Notes under the pieces: generated by a model
The model's database searches: none
The model's input: only the letters and a program-made list of their open reading frames with translations
Told to the model about the DNA's origin: nothing
In this document: in pieces, positions 19,801 through 30,292 of the stretch
Position numbering within the stretch: the stretch's first letter is position 1
Layout of the letters: every line of letters begins with the position of its first letter
Made by a program: the position numbers and the translations under genes
Source: Gammaproteobacteria bacterium
GTDB lineage: Bacteria > Pseudomonadota > Gammaproteobacteria > Eutrophobiales > Eutrophobiaceae
DNA: 64,000 nucleotides
Direction: 5' to 3'
Assembly (NCBI GenBank): GCA_004297165.1
Contig: SCUJ01000007.1
Coordinates: 1 to 64,000, forward strand

Positions 19801-21912
19801 TTACTGGAAGGTATGACGGATGGTGAGTCCTCCAAATACATTCATGTCCGGCGCCGCTTCGTAGTAGCGGTTGCCGACGGCATTGATCCGGATGTTGCCG
19901 AAGTAATCCTCGTCGAACATGTTGTTGAGACCGACATAGGGCGAGATCTCGAAATCGCCCAGGGTGTGGCGGTATCCCGCGCGGAGGTTCGCCACGGCAT
20001 ACTCTGCGGTCTGCTCCGAGTTGGCGTTGTTGACGAACATATCGTCGACGTACAGTGCGTCCCAGACAATGTAGACGCCGGAGGGGTGCGTATAACTCAG
20101 CTCGGTGTAGAACTGTTGATCGGGCAGGCCGGGCAGTTCGTTGCCGACGAAGGTCGGGGTGGTCTGGAACCGGTCGAACTCGAAATCCGAATAGGTGTAC
20201 GCCCCGGTCCAGCGCAGGCCGTCGATGAGATCCGCGACGACGGTCGCCTCGAAGCCATCGCGGCTGGTATCGGCGTTCTCGAAGAAACCGCGGCTGCCCT
20301 GGTTGGAGATGTTGGTGATCTCGTCATCGACCTGCATGGTGTAGAACGCCAGATCGAAATACACCCGATCCTCGAATACGCTGCCCTTCGCCCCGATCTC
20401 GAAACTGTCCGCGGTCTGGGCCGCGACGTTGCTGAAACCGCCGAGGTTGACGTTGAGGCTGCGGGTCGGATTCGCCAGCTCGGTGAAAGTCGGAGTCTCG
20501 AAGGAGGAGGCGTAGTTGCCGTAGAGATACAGGCCGGGGTAAACGTTGAAGCTGAGTCCCACCGTCGGGCTGAATTCCTCGAAGGACAACTCGCTCGATT
20601 GATCGCCGTTGCTGAGCGTCCGGTCGGCCACCGAGAGATCGACGATGTCGTAGCGTCCGCCGGCCGTGAGCATCAGCCTCCCGGTGAGATCCAGTTCGTT
20701 GCGGAAATAAAAGCCCAGGGCCTCGGCCTCCTCGAGCTGGTCGAAACTCAGCGCGCCCCTGACGCCGGCGTTGTTGATGTAGCGCTGCCGATCGTCGCTC
20801 TGGATGTCCACGTCGAAACCGGCGGTGAAGCGGGTGGCGAAGTCGGCCAGCGCGCCGTCGTAGTTGTACTGCGCACCGGCGCCGTAGAAGAAGCGGTCGA
20901 ATTCCACCACGCCGTCGTGCTCGACATTGGGGATGTGCGAGCCGATGGGCAGGAAATTCTGGAAGTCGCGCCAGAGGTAGTAATTGCGCAGGGTGATGCT
21001 GTGTTCCTCGGTGAGAGCCTTTTTGTAGACCAGGCCGAAGCGCCTCTGGTCGATGGATTCGCCGGCCCCGGAACTGATGTTGCGGCTGTGCGCCTGAACC
21101 GGGTCGGCGTTGACCTGAGCGAGCGTCAGCCCGCCTGGGTCATTCGCCAGAGGCGAATCGACCAGATTGAACAACACTGTGAGGGAGGAGCTGTCATCCA
21201 GGGCATAGCCGAATTTGCTGTTCAGCATGGTGTGCTCCACCTCGGACAGATCGCGGTAGCCGTCGAGGAGCAGATGGGATCCGTTGAGCATGTAATCCAG
21301 TTTGCCCAGGCTGCCCCCGGCCTTGAGCTGGTATTTCCGCTGGTTGTATTCGCCGAGCCCGACGTTCGCCTCGAGGAAGGGCGAACCTCCGCCGTCCTCG
21401 CTGAACAGACTGATGATCCCGCCGGAGGCCGAACCATACAGGGACGAGGAGGGGCCGCGGATGACCTCGATGCGGTCGGTCGAACCGAGATCGATGTCGT
21501 CCACGCCGCTCTGGCCGTCGGCCAGCGTCAACGGGATGCCGTCCTCGAACAGCTTGATGCCGCGGATGCCGAAAGCGGCCCGCGACCCGAAGCCGCGGAT
21601 GGCGATGCGGAGATCCTGCGCAAAGTTGTAGCGGTCCTGGAAAAACACACCAGGCACGCGCCCGAGCGATTCGTCCAGTCCCAGCGACTGGCGGCCAAGC
21701 TGGATATCGTCCCGGCTTATCAGGCTCACCGAGGCGGGGAGTTCCAGGCCATAGTTTTCGATCCGCGTCGAGGTGATGACCACTTCTTCAAGTTGCTCGG
21801 CAGCCTGAGCCGTGAGGCCGGAGAGCGACAACAGCAGGAGGCCGAAATATTTATGGTTTGTTATCAGGGGCGAGAAAAATCTCATGTCCAATTTCCTTGG
21901 TTTTAGGCGCAT
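19801..21912 (-). CDS. TonB-dependent outer-membrane receptor
   Basis: Signal peptide; plug domain (EEVVITSTRIENYGLELPASVSLISRDDIQ...RVPGVFFQDRYNFAQDLRIAIRGFGSRAAFGIRGIKLFEDGIPLTLADGQS); C-terminal aromatic strand (GGLTIRHTF). Confidence 0.95.
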   Translation of the reverse strand: MRLKPRKLDMRFFSPLITNHKYFGLLLLSLSGLTAQAAEQLEEVVITSTRIENYGLELPASVSLISRDDIQLGRQSLGLDESLGRVPGVFFQDRYNFAQDLRIAIRGFGSRAAFGIRGIKLFEDGIPLTLADGQSGVDDIDLGSTDRIEVIRGPSSSLYGSASGGIISLFSEDGGGSPFLEANVGLGEYNQRKYQLKAGGSLGKLDYMLNGSHLLLDGYRDLSEVEHTMLNSKFGYALDDSSSLTVLFNLVDSPLANDPGGLTLAQVNADPVQAHSRNISSGAGESIDQRRFGLVYKKALTEEHSITLRNYYLWRDFQNFLPIGSHIPNVEHDGVVEFDRFFYGAGAQYNYDGALADFATRFTAGFDVDIQSDDRQRYINNAGVRGALSFDQLEEAEALGFYFRNELDLTGRLMLTAGGRYDIVDLSVADRTLSNGDQSSELSFEEFSPTVGLSFNVYPGLYLYGNYASSFETPTFTELANPTRSLNVNLGGFSNVAAQTADSFEIGAKGSVFEDRVYFDLAFYTMQVDDEITNISNQGSRGFFENADTSRDGFEATVVADLIDGLRWTGAYTYSDFEFDRFQTTPTFVGNELPGLPDQQFYTELSYTHPSGVYIVWDALYVDDMFVNNANSEQTAEYAVANLRAGYRHTLGDFEISPYVGLNNMFDEDYFGNIRINAVGNRYYEAAPDMNVFGGLTIRHTFQ

Positions 21913-22178
21913 CGTTGGGCGTTAGTTTACCGACAAAATTCCGCTGGGCCAGTTCTCACGGAAGGAATTAAAGCCTTAACCGGAATGGGGTATAGGAATT
22001 ATACCGATCCCCGGCGATTTTTCGAACCCGCGGATTCCGCTATAGTGCCGCCCGATGGATCGCAAGGATCGGCTTCCCGGATGGGGGCGGAAATGGACCT
22101 TCGGAAGTAAAAGGAGTAGCAGGAATCAGGGATGGTGATCTGCCACGGACGGCAAACTCCCCTGTCGTAATTATTCGA

Positions 22179-23195
22179 TCATCCCTTCTTTTTCAGCCCC
22201 GGCAATCCCCGACAGTAGCCGTTGTCATTGAACCAGTATGCGGCATCCGCGATCGCCTCGGCCGCCGGCCGGGATCGATAATCCAGCAATTCTCTCGCCT
22301 TGCGGGACGAGAAATACATGTTCCGCTTCGACATGCGCACCGCATCTACGGTGGCCATGGGCTCCTTGCCCGTGACTCCGGCCCAGCGTTCCATCAGCCA
22401 GGCGATCGGTAGAATGAGGTTGTGCGGCAGGCGGATCCTGGGTGCTCGCAGGCCCGCGACAGCGCAGGTGATCGCCAGGATCTCCCGCAGACTCATATCC
22501 TCTCCGCCCAGGATGTAACGTTCTCCGGCCTTGCCTTTTGCGTAGGCCAGCAGGTGGCCGGCAGCGACGTCATCCACGTGGGCGATGTTAAGGCCGGTAT
22601 CCACGTAGGCGGGCATGCGGCCGTTCAGGGTGTCGAGGATGATGCGGCCCGTGGGCGTGGGCTTGATGTCGCGCGGGCCGATCGGCGTCGAGGGGTTGAC
22701 GATGATCGCCGGCACGCCCTGCTCGCGGACGAGGCCGAGCACCGCCTGTTCGGCCTGATATTTCGATTTTTTGTAATGCCCGATCTTGTCGCCGGGGTGG
22801 ATCGGAGTGTCCTCGTCCGCGGGGCTGCCGTCCGAGGTGAGACCCAAGGCCGCCACACTGCTCGTATATACGATCCGCTCCGTCCCCGCCTCGGCGGCAT
22901 GGAGGAGCAGATTGCGCGTGCCCTCGACATTGATCCGGTACATCCGCTCCGGGTCGGGGATCCAGAGCCGGTAATCGGCCGCCACGTGATAGAGGCTGCC
23001 GCATCCTTTGACGGCCTGCTTCAGCGATCCGACATCCGTGAGATCCCCTTCAATCAATTCCACGTCGAGACCCTGGAGGTTGCGGCGGTCGCTGCCCCGC
23101 CTGACCAGCGCGCGGACCTCCCGGCCCGCGTTGAGCAATGCGCGCAGCACGGCCGAACCCACGAAACCCGTGGCGCCGGTGATCAGGGTCTTCAT
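22179..23195 (-). CDS. hpnA: hopanoid-associated NAD-dependent sugar epimerase
   Basis: MKTLITGATGFVGSAVLRALLNAGREVRALVRRGSDRRNLQGLDVELIEGDLTD...HVAADYRLW; start overlaps the hpnN stop. Confidence 0.93.
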   Translation of the reverse strand: MKTLITGATGFVGSAVLRALLNAGREVRALVRRGSDRRNLQGLDVELIEGDLTDVGSLKQAVKGCGSLYHVAADYRLWIPDPERMYRINVEGTRNLLLHAAEAGTERIVYTSSVAALGLTSDGSPADEDTPIHPGDKIGHYKKSKYQAEQAVLGLVREQGVPAIIVNPSTPIGPRDIKPTPTGRIILDTLNGRMPAYVDTGLNIAHVDDVAAGHLLAYAKGKAGERYILGGEDMSLREILAITCAVAGLRAPRIRLPHNLILPIAWLMERWAGVTGKEPMATVDAVRMSKRNMYFSSRKARELLDYRSRPAAEAIADAAYWFNDNGYCRGLPGLKKKG

Positions 23196-25864
23196 CCCGC
23201 GGTCTCCGGGCCAGGCGTCATGGATTTACGGTTGTTATGGGCGTGCACGCAGAAGGCGGGGAGGATGAACAACATGCAGAACAGCATCGTCAGCAGTCCG
23301 ATGGTCAACAGAACGCCCATGCTCGCGGTTCCCCGATGGGAGGAGAAGGCCAGGGTGCCGAAGCTGACCGCATTCGCCACAGTATTTAAGACAACCGCCC
23401 TGGCGGAACTCGTGGCCAGCAGGTTCCCGTCCTCGGGCAGGGCGTAATGGAAGCGATGCAGGATGTGGATCCCGCTGTCCACGCCGATGCCGAGCAGGAG
23501 CGGCAAGGCGATGATGTTCGCGAAATTAAAGGGGATGTCGAGCAGGACGCAGAAGCTGCAGGTCATGACCGAGGCCAGGATCATCCCGCCAACAATGAGG
23601 ACCATGTCGCGTTTGTATTTCATCAGGAACAACAACAGGAGGACGATGGCGATGAAGGCGTAGAGAAAGGCCTGCTTGAAGGCCCCCACCACAGCATCGC
23701 CTGCCTCGATGCTGAGCACCGGCGACCCGACCACATCCGGCTCCGATGCCTGCAATTGCAGGACGAAGGCCCGCATCGCGGCATTATCATTGAGATTCTG
23801 GCGCGGGTAGATCTCGATCAGGTACTTGTCCTCGCCGTTATGCCAGCGTTGCGAGATCTCTTCAGGGAGGTTATCCAGGGCGATGTAATCCGCGTCAAGG
23901 GAATCGGTCAGGCGTTTGACCCGGCCGGGCAGGGAGCGCAACAGGCTGTCTTCCAGGCCGTGCAGGGATTCCGTCTGCCGCGGTCCCTCCAGTACGGAAA
24001 GATATTCGAGGTAATCGCGCAGGTTGTTGCGCAACCGCTCCAGTTCGGGTTCGGCCCCGGTGATGGCGGTTCGGTTCAGCAACTCGAAGGTCCTGGTCAA
24101 TTCCTCCCGCCGCTGCGCATCCGAAAGCGGCGCGGATGCACTCTCGTCCGCCAGGTCCCCGAGCAGCAGCGACATCTCTTCGACGATTGCCAGTTTTTCA
24201 TCCTGATCCGCGGGGATGAAATCCTCCAGCCAGACGGTATTTTCCACCAGCGGCAGGTCCAGAAAATCCCGGGCGCGGGCCTTGGCGTCCGCCTGGCCTG
24301 CCGCGATGACGATCCCGGTCCAGGGCGTGGTGTCGTTGTCCGCCAGGAGGTCCTGATACGTCTTCACCGACTCGTTGTCGGGATCCTGCATATTGAGGGT
24401 GTTTGGATCGAATTTCGATTGCGCGGTCAGCCAGATCAAAACCGGGAAGAGCATGAGCGCCCCCAGCGTAATCTTCCGGTGATGGCGGATCGGCAACGCG
24501 AGCAGGCGCCGGGTCGAGGCCGGCAGGGTGCGCAATTTATCCACCGAACCGGACCGGTAAGGGAAGATCGAGAACAACGCGGGCAGCAGGGTCAGGGTGA
24601 TAACGAAACTTATCAGCATCCCGGTGCCCGCGATCAGACCGAGTTCCGCGACCCCCAGATAATCTGTCGGCATGAAGGAGTAAAAGGAAATGGCCGTAGT
24701 GCAGGCGCAAAGCAGCAGCGAAACCCCTGAACTCGCCGAGGTCTCATTGAGGGCGGGGGCGTTCTCCAGTCCATCGAGACGCAGTTCGCGATAGCGCAGA
24801 CAATAAAAGATTGCAAAGTCCGCGCCGAGGCCGATGACAAGCACGGCGAAGGCGATGGAGATCAGGTTCAGGTTGCCGATGGCGAGCGCCGCGAAGGCGG
24901 TGGTCAGAACAAGATCGATGAGCAGACAGGCAAGCGTCGCGAACACCATCCGGTATGAACCCAGGCCGATGATCAACAGCAGCGCCACGAGCAGGAACGA
25001 AACAAACGAGGCGATGCTCGTGCCCCGGCTGACGCTCTCGAATTCCTCATCGGCCAGCACGACGCTGCCGGTCAGGCGCAGCGTGGCGTTGAAAGCGGCC
25101 GGAAATTGCAGTTCCCCGGCGAGCGCGCGCAGGCGGGCTATGGGTTCCCGGCCGGGGAACAGGCTGTCGTAATCCATGATCGGTTGCAGGATGATAAACT
25201 CGCGATAAATCCGCTCCGTCTCCCCGTCATGGTTCATCAGTTTCTGCCAGGAGACCTGATACGGCCGCTGGCGTTGCGCAGCCAGCAGCGTCAGGTTGAT
25301 CTCGTGCGCGAGGCTCGCGATATCGATGTCCTCGCCGTCCTCGATGGCGGTTATGGCCTCCCTGATCATGGTGAGGAGTCCGCGCAGGGTCTGATCCCCG
25401 GTCAGGCGGGCTAGGAAGGGCTGGATGGTCGCCAGGTTATCCGCAAGGTCCTGCAACTCCGCGGTCTCCAGGTAGAGGAAACCGGATTTCCGGAACAAGG
25501 GCAGTCCCGCGGGGTAAAAAACGGTATGGAAGTAGCGTTGTTCATGCTGCAACCGCTCATACATTACTTCCGCGGCGTCCGCGGCCTGGTCCGGCGTGCC
25601 GGCCTCGATGACAGCGATGATGTTGTTGGTGTGGACCGGAAATTCCTTTTCGTACTCCAGATCCATCCGGCGCCACGACAATTCCGGGGAGAGCATGTCC
25701 CGGGTGTCGGTATTCATGCCGAGATGACCGGAGGTGTAATATGCGGCGACCCCCGTCAGCAGCACATAGAAGACCACGACGGCGTAGCGCCAGCGCGGCA
25801 TCCGGGCGGCGAGTCCGGTGATCGTCCGCTCCAGGATGGCCTCGAACTTATTCACTTGTCCCAC
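23192..25864 (-). CDS. hpnN: hopanoid-associated RND/MMPL transporter
   Basis: 890 aa with two sterol-sensing/MMPL-like TM blocks (LIGLGSYRMVFATLACLLIDLVLTTAFAALAIGNLNLISIAFAVLVIGLGADFAIF; MILASVMTCSFCVLLDIPFNFANIIALPLLLGIGVDSGIHILHR). Confidence 0.92.
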   Translation of the reverse strand: MGQVNKFEAILERTITGLAARMPRWRYAVVVFYVLLTGVAAYYTSGHLGMNTDTRDMLSPELSWRRMDLEYEKEFPVHTNNIIAVIEAGTPDQAADAAEVMYERLQHEQRYFHTVFYPAGLPLFRKSGFLYLETAELQDLADNLATIQPFLARLTGDQTLRGLLTMIREAITAIEDGEDIDIASLAHEINLTLLAAQRQRPYQVSWQKLMNHDGETERIYREFIILQPIMDYDSLFPGREPIARLRALAGELQFPAAFNATLRLTGSVVLADEEFESVSRGTSIASFVSFLLVALLLIIGLGSYRMVFATLACLLIDLVLTTAFAALAIGNLNLISIAFAVLVIGLGADFAIFYCLRYRELRLDGLENAPALNETSASSGVSLLLCACTTAISFYSFMPTDYLGVAELGLIAGTGMLISFVITLTLLPALFSIFPYRSGSVDKLRTLPASTRRLLALPIRHHRKITLGALMLFPVLIWLTAQSKFDPNTLNMQDPDNESVKTYQDLLADNDTTPWTGIVIAAGQADAKARARDFLDLPLVENTVWLEDFIPADQDEKLAIVEEMSLLLGDLADESASAPLSDAQRREELTRTFELLNRTAITGAEPELERLRNNLRDYLEYLSVLEGPRQTESLHGLEDSLLRSLPGRVKRLTDSLDADYIALDNLPEEISQRWHNGEDKYLIEIYPRQNLNDNAAMRAFVLQLQASEPDVVGSPVLSIEAGDAVVGAFKQAFLYAFIAIVLLLLFLMKYKRDMVLIVGGMILASVMTCSFCVLLDIPFNFANIIALPLLLGIGVDSGIHILHRFHYALPEDGNLLATSSARAVVLNTVANAVSFGTLAFSSHRGTASMGVLLTIGLLTMLFCMLFILPAFCVHAHNNRKSMTPGPETAG

Positions 25865-25969
25865 CCCATATTGTTGGTCAGTAAATTGCCGATTATGTTC
25901 GTCATTGCAAGCGTAGCGGGAATGTTTGGAAGTGTTCGTGGCGCGATGTCCCAGGTTCAGGCGCCGGAA

Positions 25970-26677
25970 TTATACCTTAAGTAGTCGCTCCTTGCGGCTG
26001 CCGATCCAGCGCAGCGTTTGCGCGGATCTCCGGAAGGCTGTGACCAATCGCAGCAGTCCGGGGATCTCACCCGGATGCGCGCCGAGGGCTTTGAGCAGGG
26101 CAAGTATCCGGACTGTGCCGAAACTGTCCGTGCAGTCCAGTACGGCCTGCGGGACCGGCGCGCTCAACGTGTCGACGATCGACCTGATGACCAGGAAAGG
26201 GAGTCCGCGACGGGCGGCGACCGCGCCGATGGCCGCGCTTTCCATGTCCACGGCGATGGCCTTGTAGCGTTCATGCAGGCCAATTTTTTCCGCGCTGCCC
26301 CGCACCACCTGCGCGGCTTGATAAATCCGGCCAAGATAGATGTTGGCCGGACAGTCGTCCAGACGATGCAGCAGTTGCCCGCGGATCGTTGGATCGGTCT
26401 TGAGTGCGTGTCCGGCGTCATCGACGATCTCCTCGGGGATGACGAGATCGCCGGCCTCCAATCCCGTTGTCAGGGCGCCCGCCGTGCCCCAACTGATCAA
26501 AAGTTCCATTCCGGACAGCGCCAACTCCTCGGCGGCGCTTGCGGCGCGATCCGCCCCCATGCCGCAGACACAGACACTGATCCCCGCGCCCGCGGAATAC
26601 ACGGCTCCCTTGCGGGGACGGGTCCCGAGACAGGCGGCTTCCGGCAGCAGGGGGCTGATGATCCCTAGACGATCCAA
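25970..26677 (-). CDS. hpnG: hopanoid-associated nucleoside-phosphorylase-like protein
   Basis: LLISWGTAGALTTGLEAGDLVIPEEIVD; AVDMESAAIGAVAARRGLPFLVIRSIVDT. Start taken as TTG overlapping the upstream synthase stop (LDRLGIISPL). Confidence 0.85.
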   Translation of the reverse strand: MDRLGIISPLLPEAACLGTRPRKGAVYSAGAGISVCVCGMGADRAASAAEELALSGMELLISWGTAGALTTGLEAGDLVIPEEIVDDAGHALKTDPTIRGQLLHRLDDCPANIYLGRIYQAAQVVRGSAEKIGLHERYKAIAVDMESAAIGAVAARRGLPFLVIRSIVDTLSAPVPQAVLDCTDSFGTVRILALLKALGAHPGEIPGLLRLVTAFRRSAQTLRWIGSRKERLLKV

Positions 26678-27762
26678 CTTTGCTCCCGGGGGCCGCCCTC
26701 GCTGAGTGCGGCAAAGCGCCCCATGAGCGGCCGGCTGGGGAGGGGACGGGCCAGACTGTTGAACAGCAGGCGCAGGATGCGATCGTTGCGGGTGAACAGA
26801 TTGCTGACGAGGACGGTCGCCCGCACGCTCCGCCGGGTGATCTTCACTTCCCGTCCGGATTCGAAGTCGAGGTTGGCGTTGATCTTGCGCAAGGTCAGGA
26901 CGGCCATGCCGAGCGCCCACAGACAGAATCTGCGGATGCCGCGTTCCCGCTCCGGGATGAGCAGGGTATAGCGCAGCGCGTTGGCCAGATGCGAACGGGC
27001 GACGCCAATCAGGTGTGCGAGCGCCGCCTCGCAGGTCTTGTCGCCGGAACCGGGCGAGAGATTCTCAAGCCGCGCCCCATACTGGCGGAATACCTCCTCC
27101 GGCAGCCAGCACATCCCGCGCGCGCGATCGTCCCAGATATCCTTGAGGATGTTCGTCATCTGCAGGCCCTGACCGAACGACACGGCCAGCCGCTGCAACT
27201 CCTCCCGGTGCAGGTCGATCTCGCGCGAGTAATCGCAAAAGAGTTCGGTCAGCAGTTCGCCCACAACCCCGGCGACATGGTAACAATAGCTGTCCATCGC
27301 CGCCTGATCCTTGAGCCCCCGGCTGACATCCATTTCCTGATAGACGGTCATGCCCTGCGCCATGATCCTCACGCAGCGCTCCAGCGCGGCCCGTTGCCGC
27401 GGGTTGAAACTGTGCGTGATCCGGATGACGGTCGGGGTGTGGGCGATCAGATCGCGTTCATTGGCGGAGGCCTCCGGGGACAGGAGCGGCGCTAGCGCCT
27501 CGGCAAACCGCGCAGCCGGCTGGGCGCCGGCTACCACGTCGATGAACAGTTCCGAGAATTCGCGTTTTCGCGCCGGTGGGAGGTGTTTGTCGTCCTCGAT
27601 GGTGTCGGCGATGCGGCACAACAGGTAGGCGTTGCTGACCACGCGGGAGAGCGGCCAGGGCAACACGGGGATGGTGAGGGCGAAGGTGCGGGAGACCCCT
27701 TGCAGGATCCGCTCCTGATAGGCCTCATCATCCGGATCGCATAACGCCAGATCGTCTTTCAT
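26665..27762 (-). CDS. squalene/phytoene synthase family protein (squalene synthase-like)
   Basis: SRTFALTIPVLPWPLSRVVSNAYLLCRIADTIEDD; VAGVVGELLTELF; GLQMTNILKDIWDDRARGMCWLP. Confidence 0.92.
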   Translation of the reverse strand: MKDDLALCDPDDEAYQERILQGVSRTFALTIPVLPWPLSRVVSNAYLLCRIADTIEDDKHLPPARKREFSELFIDVVAGAQPAARFAEALAPLLSPEASANERDLIAHTPTVIRITHSFNPRQRAALERCVRIMAQGMTVYQEMDVSRGLKDQAAMDSYCYHVAGVVGELLTELFCDYSREIDLHREELQRLAVSFGQGLQMTNILKDIWDDRARGMCWLPEEVFRQYGARLENLSPGSGDKTCEAALAHLIGVARSHLANALRYTLLIPERERGIRRFCLWALGMAVLTLRKINANLDFESGREVKITRRSVRATVLVSNLFTRNDRILRLLFNSLARPLPSRPLMGRFAALSEGGPREQSWIV

Positions 27763-27947
27763 TCACTACAATCCTGGTCGGCCAATAGCCGTTTACGTCT
27801 TATTTGCATGGCGGAACGGCGTTGGCGCGGACCGTGGCAAGACTGCGCTGTATCTTGAATATGGGATCGGATATGCTGGTTCTGATGTGCTGGTCGCCTG
27901 CATCGATGGCCCTCCGCAGCTAGGCATTTTACATTCAGGCGTGGGCT

Positions 27948-27962
27948 TTAAGGAACCTCTAA
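27948..27962. repeat. copy 2 of short dispersed motif TTAAGGAACCTCTAA
   Basis: tttaaggaacctctaacacc upstream of ptsP. Confidence 0.5.
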
Positions 27963-27984
27963 CACCACGAATTTCGGATTGCAC

Positions 27985-30264
27985 ATGGTCTCGTACTCGC
28001 TGAATACAATCCAGAAGATTGTGCATTCGATCGACAAGGCGCCCGGTCTGCCGCAGGCCCTGAATCATCTGGTCACTGGCATCCACCAGGCGGCGGGCGT
28101 GGATGTTTGCTCGATCTATCTCACCGATACCGCGAACCGGACCAACATCCTGATGGCCACCTATGGTCTGAACCCGGAGGCGGTCGGCAAGGTGGTGCTG
28201 CCCTTCGAGGAGGGGCTGGTCGGTCTGGTGACCGAGATGTCCGAGCCGGTCAACATCAGCGACGCCCCCGCCCATCCCCGTTTCAAATACGTCCCGGAGG
28301 CCGGCGAGGATCCCTTCAAGTCCTTCCTCGGCGTGCCGGTGACCCGGCAGGGGGAACAATTGGCGGTGCTGGTCGTACAGCAGACCACCTCGCGCCGTTT
28401 TGGCGAACAGGAGATCGCCTTCCTCACCACTTTGGCAGCGCTGATCGCGGGCAACATCGCCATCGCCAAGGCGCGGGGCTTGATCGACGATTATTTTTCC
28501 GCCGAAACGGGCGGCGGGGGCCTCTTCGCCGGGGTCGCGGGCGCCCCCGGCATCGTCATCGGCCAGGGCCTCGTCAATTACCGCAAGAATCATATCGCGG
28601 AGATCCCGGATCGGCCGGCCGAGGATGTCGCAGAGGAGGAGGCGCATCTGCGGGCCGCGATCGACGCAGTGGTCAAGGAGTCGAAATCCGTGGGCGAGCA
28701 GCTCGGCGGGTCGTTGCCACAGACCGATCAGTTGCTCTTCAACGCCTATGCCTTGATCGCGGGCAGCGACCAGTTGGTCGGAGAGACCGTCGCGCGGATC
28801 CGGGCCGGCAACTGGGCGCCGGGCGCCTTGCGCGAGACGATCGAATCCTTCGCCGCGCGCTTCGAATCGCTGGAGGATCCCTATATGCGGGAGCGGGCCG
28901 GCGACATCCGGGATATCGGCCAACGCATCCTGGGCTACATGCTGAAAGATGACCAAAAGGCCTCGGAATATCCGGATCAAGCCATCCTCATCGGCGAGAA
29001 TCTGAGCCCCCTGGACCTGGGACGGGTACCCATCGAAAAGCTCGCCGCCGTCATCAGCGGCCATGGCTCCGCCTACTCGCATCTGGCCATCCTGGCGCAT
29101 GCCCTGAACATTCCCGCAGTGCTGGGGCTCGCGGGCAGGGTGCCGTTGAACCGATTGGACGGCAGGACGCTGATCGTGGATGGCTACAAGGGCCACATCA
29201 TCGTGTCGCCCTCGAAAGAGGAGCTGAACGAATATCGACGCCTGATCCGGAGCGAGGCCCAACTGGCCCACGAACTCTCGGCGCTGAAGGATCTGCCGGC
29301 GGTGACCACGGACGGCGTCCGCATCCACCTGCTCACCAACACCGGCCTGATGACCTCGCATGCCCATGCCTTCGATGTAGGCACCGAGGGGATCGGGCTC
29401 TACCGCACCGAGGTCCCCTTCATGAACCGGGACAACTTCCCCGGCGAGGAGGAGCAGCGCCACATCTATCGCCAGGTGATCGAGACCTACATGCCGAAGC
29501 CGGTCACGCTGCGCACCCTCGACGCGGGCGGCGACAAGGTCCTGCCCTATCTCAACCGCAAGGAACCCAATCCCTTCCTTGGCTGGCGGGGGATCCGCGT
29601 CACGCTCGATCATCCCGAACTGCTGCTGACTCAGGTGCGGGCGATGCTGCGGGCCAGCGAGGGATACGACAAGCTGAAGATCCTCCTGCCCATGATCAGC
29701 AACATCGACGAGCTGGATCGGGCCATGAGTCTGATCCGGCGCGCCTACGATCACGTGATCAACGACGGCTACGAGATCCGTTTTCCGGAGATCGGCGCGA
29801 TGATCGAGGTGCCCTCCGCGGTCTATCTGATCGACGCCATCTGCAAACGGGTGGATTTTCTCTCCATCGGCACCAATGACCTGATCCAGTATCTCCTGGC
29901 GATCGATCGCAACAACGAGCAGGTGGCGAGATTGTTCGATCCCCTGCATCCCCCCGTGCTGGAGGCGCTCCGGCTGATAGTGGAGGCGGGACGCCGGCAC
30001 GGGCGGCACGTGTCGGTCTGCGGCGAGGCGGCCGGCGATCCGGAACTCGCCATCCTCTTCGCCGCGATGCGGGTGGACAGCCTGAGCGTCAGCGCCGGCG
30101 ATCTACCCAGGGTGAAATGCGTAATCCGCGCCCTGTCATGGGAGCGCGCCGACGAGCTCTGGCGGGAGGCGCGAACCATGGAGCACGCCGTGGAGATTCG
30201 GCATCTGCTCGAAGGAGAACTCGAACGTCTTGGCCTCAGCCGCCTGGTCGGACACGGGAAATAG
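27985..30264 (+). CDS. ptsP: PTS-Ntr phosphoenolpyruvate-protein phosphotransferase (GAF + EI)
   Basis: N-terminal GAF domain; SGHGSAYSHLAILAHALNIPAVLGL (phospho-His); GIGLYRTEVPFM; FLSIGTNDLIQYLLAIDRNN; VSVCGEAAGDP. Confidence 0.96.
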   Translation: MVSYSLNTIQKIVHSIDKAPGLPQALNHLVTGIHQAAGVDVCSIYLTDTANRTNILMATYGLNPEAVGKVVLPFEEGLVGLVTEMSEPVNISDAPAHPRFKYVPEAGEDPFKSFLGVPVTRQGEQLAVLVVQQTTSRRFGEQEIAFLTTLAALIAGNIAIAKARGLIDDYFSAETGGGGLFAGVAGAPGIVIGQGLVNYRKNHIAEIPDRPAEDVAEEEAHLRAAIDAVVKESKSVGEQLGGSLPQTDQLLFNAYALIAGSDQLVGETVARIRAGNWAPGALRETIESFAARFESLEDPYMRERAGDIRDIGQRILGYMLKDDQKASEYPDQAILIGENLSPLDLGRVPIEKLAAVISGHGSAYSHLAILAHALNIPAVLGLAGRVPLNRLDGRTLIVDGYKGHIIVSPSKEELNEYRRLIRSEAQLAHELSALKDLPAVTTDGVRIHLLTNTGLMTSHAHAFDVGTEGIGLYRTEVPFMNRDNFPGEEEQRHIYRQVIETYMPKPVTLRTLDAGGDKVLPYLNRKEPNPFLGWRGIRVTLDHPELLLTQVRAMLRASEGYDKLKILLPMISNIDELDRAMSLIRRAYDHVINDGYEIRFPEIGAMIEVPSAVYLIDAICKRVDFLSIGTNDLIQYLLAIDRNNEQVARLFDPLHPPVLEALRLIVEAGRRHGRHVSVCGEAAGDPELAILFAAMRVDSLSVSAGDLPRVKCVIRALSWERADELWREARTMEHAVEIRHLLEGELERLGLSRLVGHGK

Positions 30265-30292
30265 TCGCCTAGCGCAGTAGTTATTCAAACAG

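Noticed and set aside
19660-21906. 748 aa plus-strand ORF opposite the TonB receptor
   Set aside because: Antisense shadow frame in high-GC DNA; composition is Val/Glu/Asp/Arg-rich without domain motifs, while the minus strand encodes a complete receptor.
21913-22178. Possible cobalamin riboswitch upstream of the TonB receptor
   Set aside because: Only a gggaagccg-like fragment on the minus strand; the B12-box-like core (GCCACTG/CCCCCGCAAC) was not found.
27793-30009. 738 aa minus-strand ORF opposite ptsP
   Set aside because: Shadow ORF; the plus strand has all PTS enzyme I motifs.
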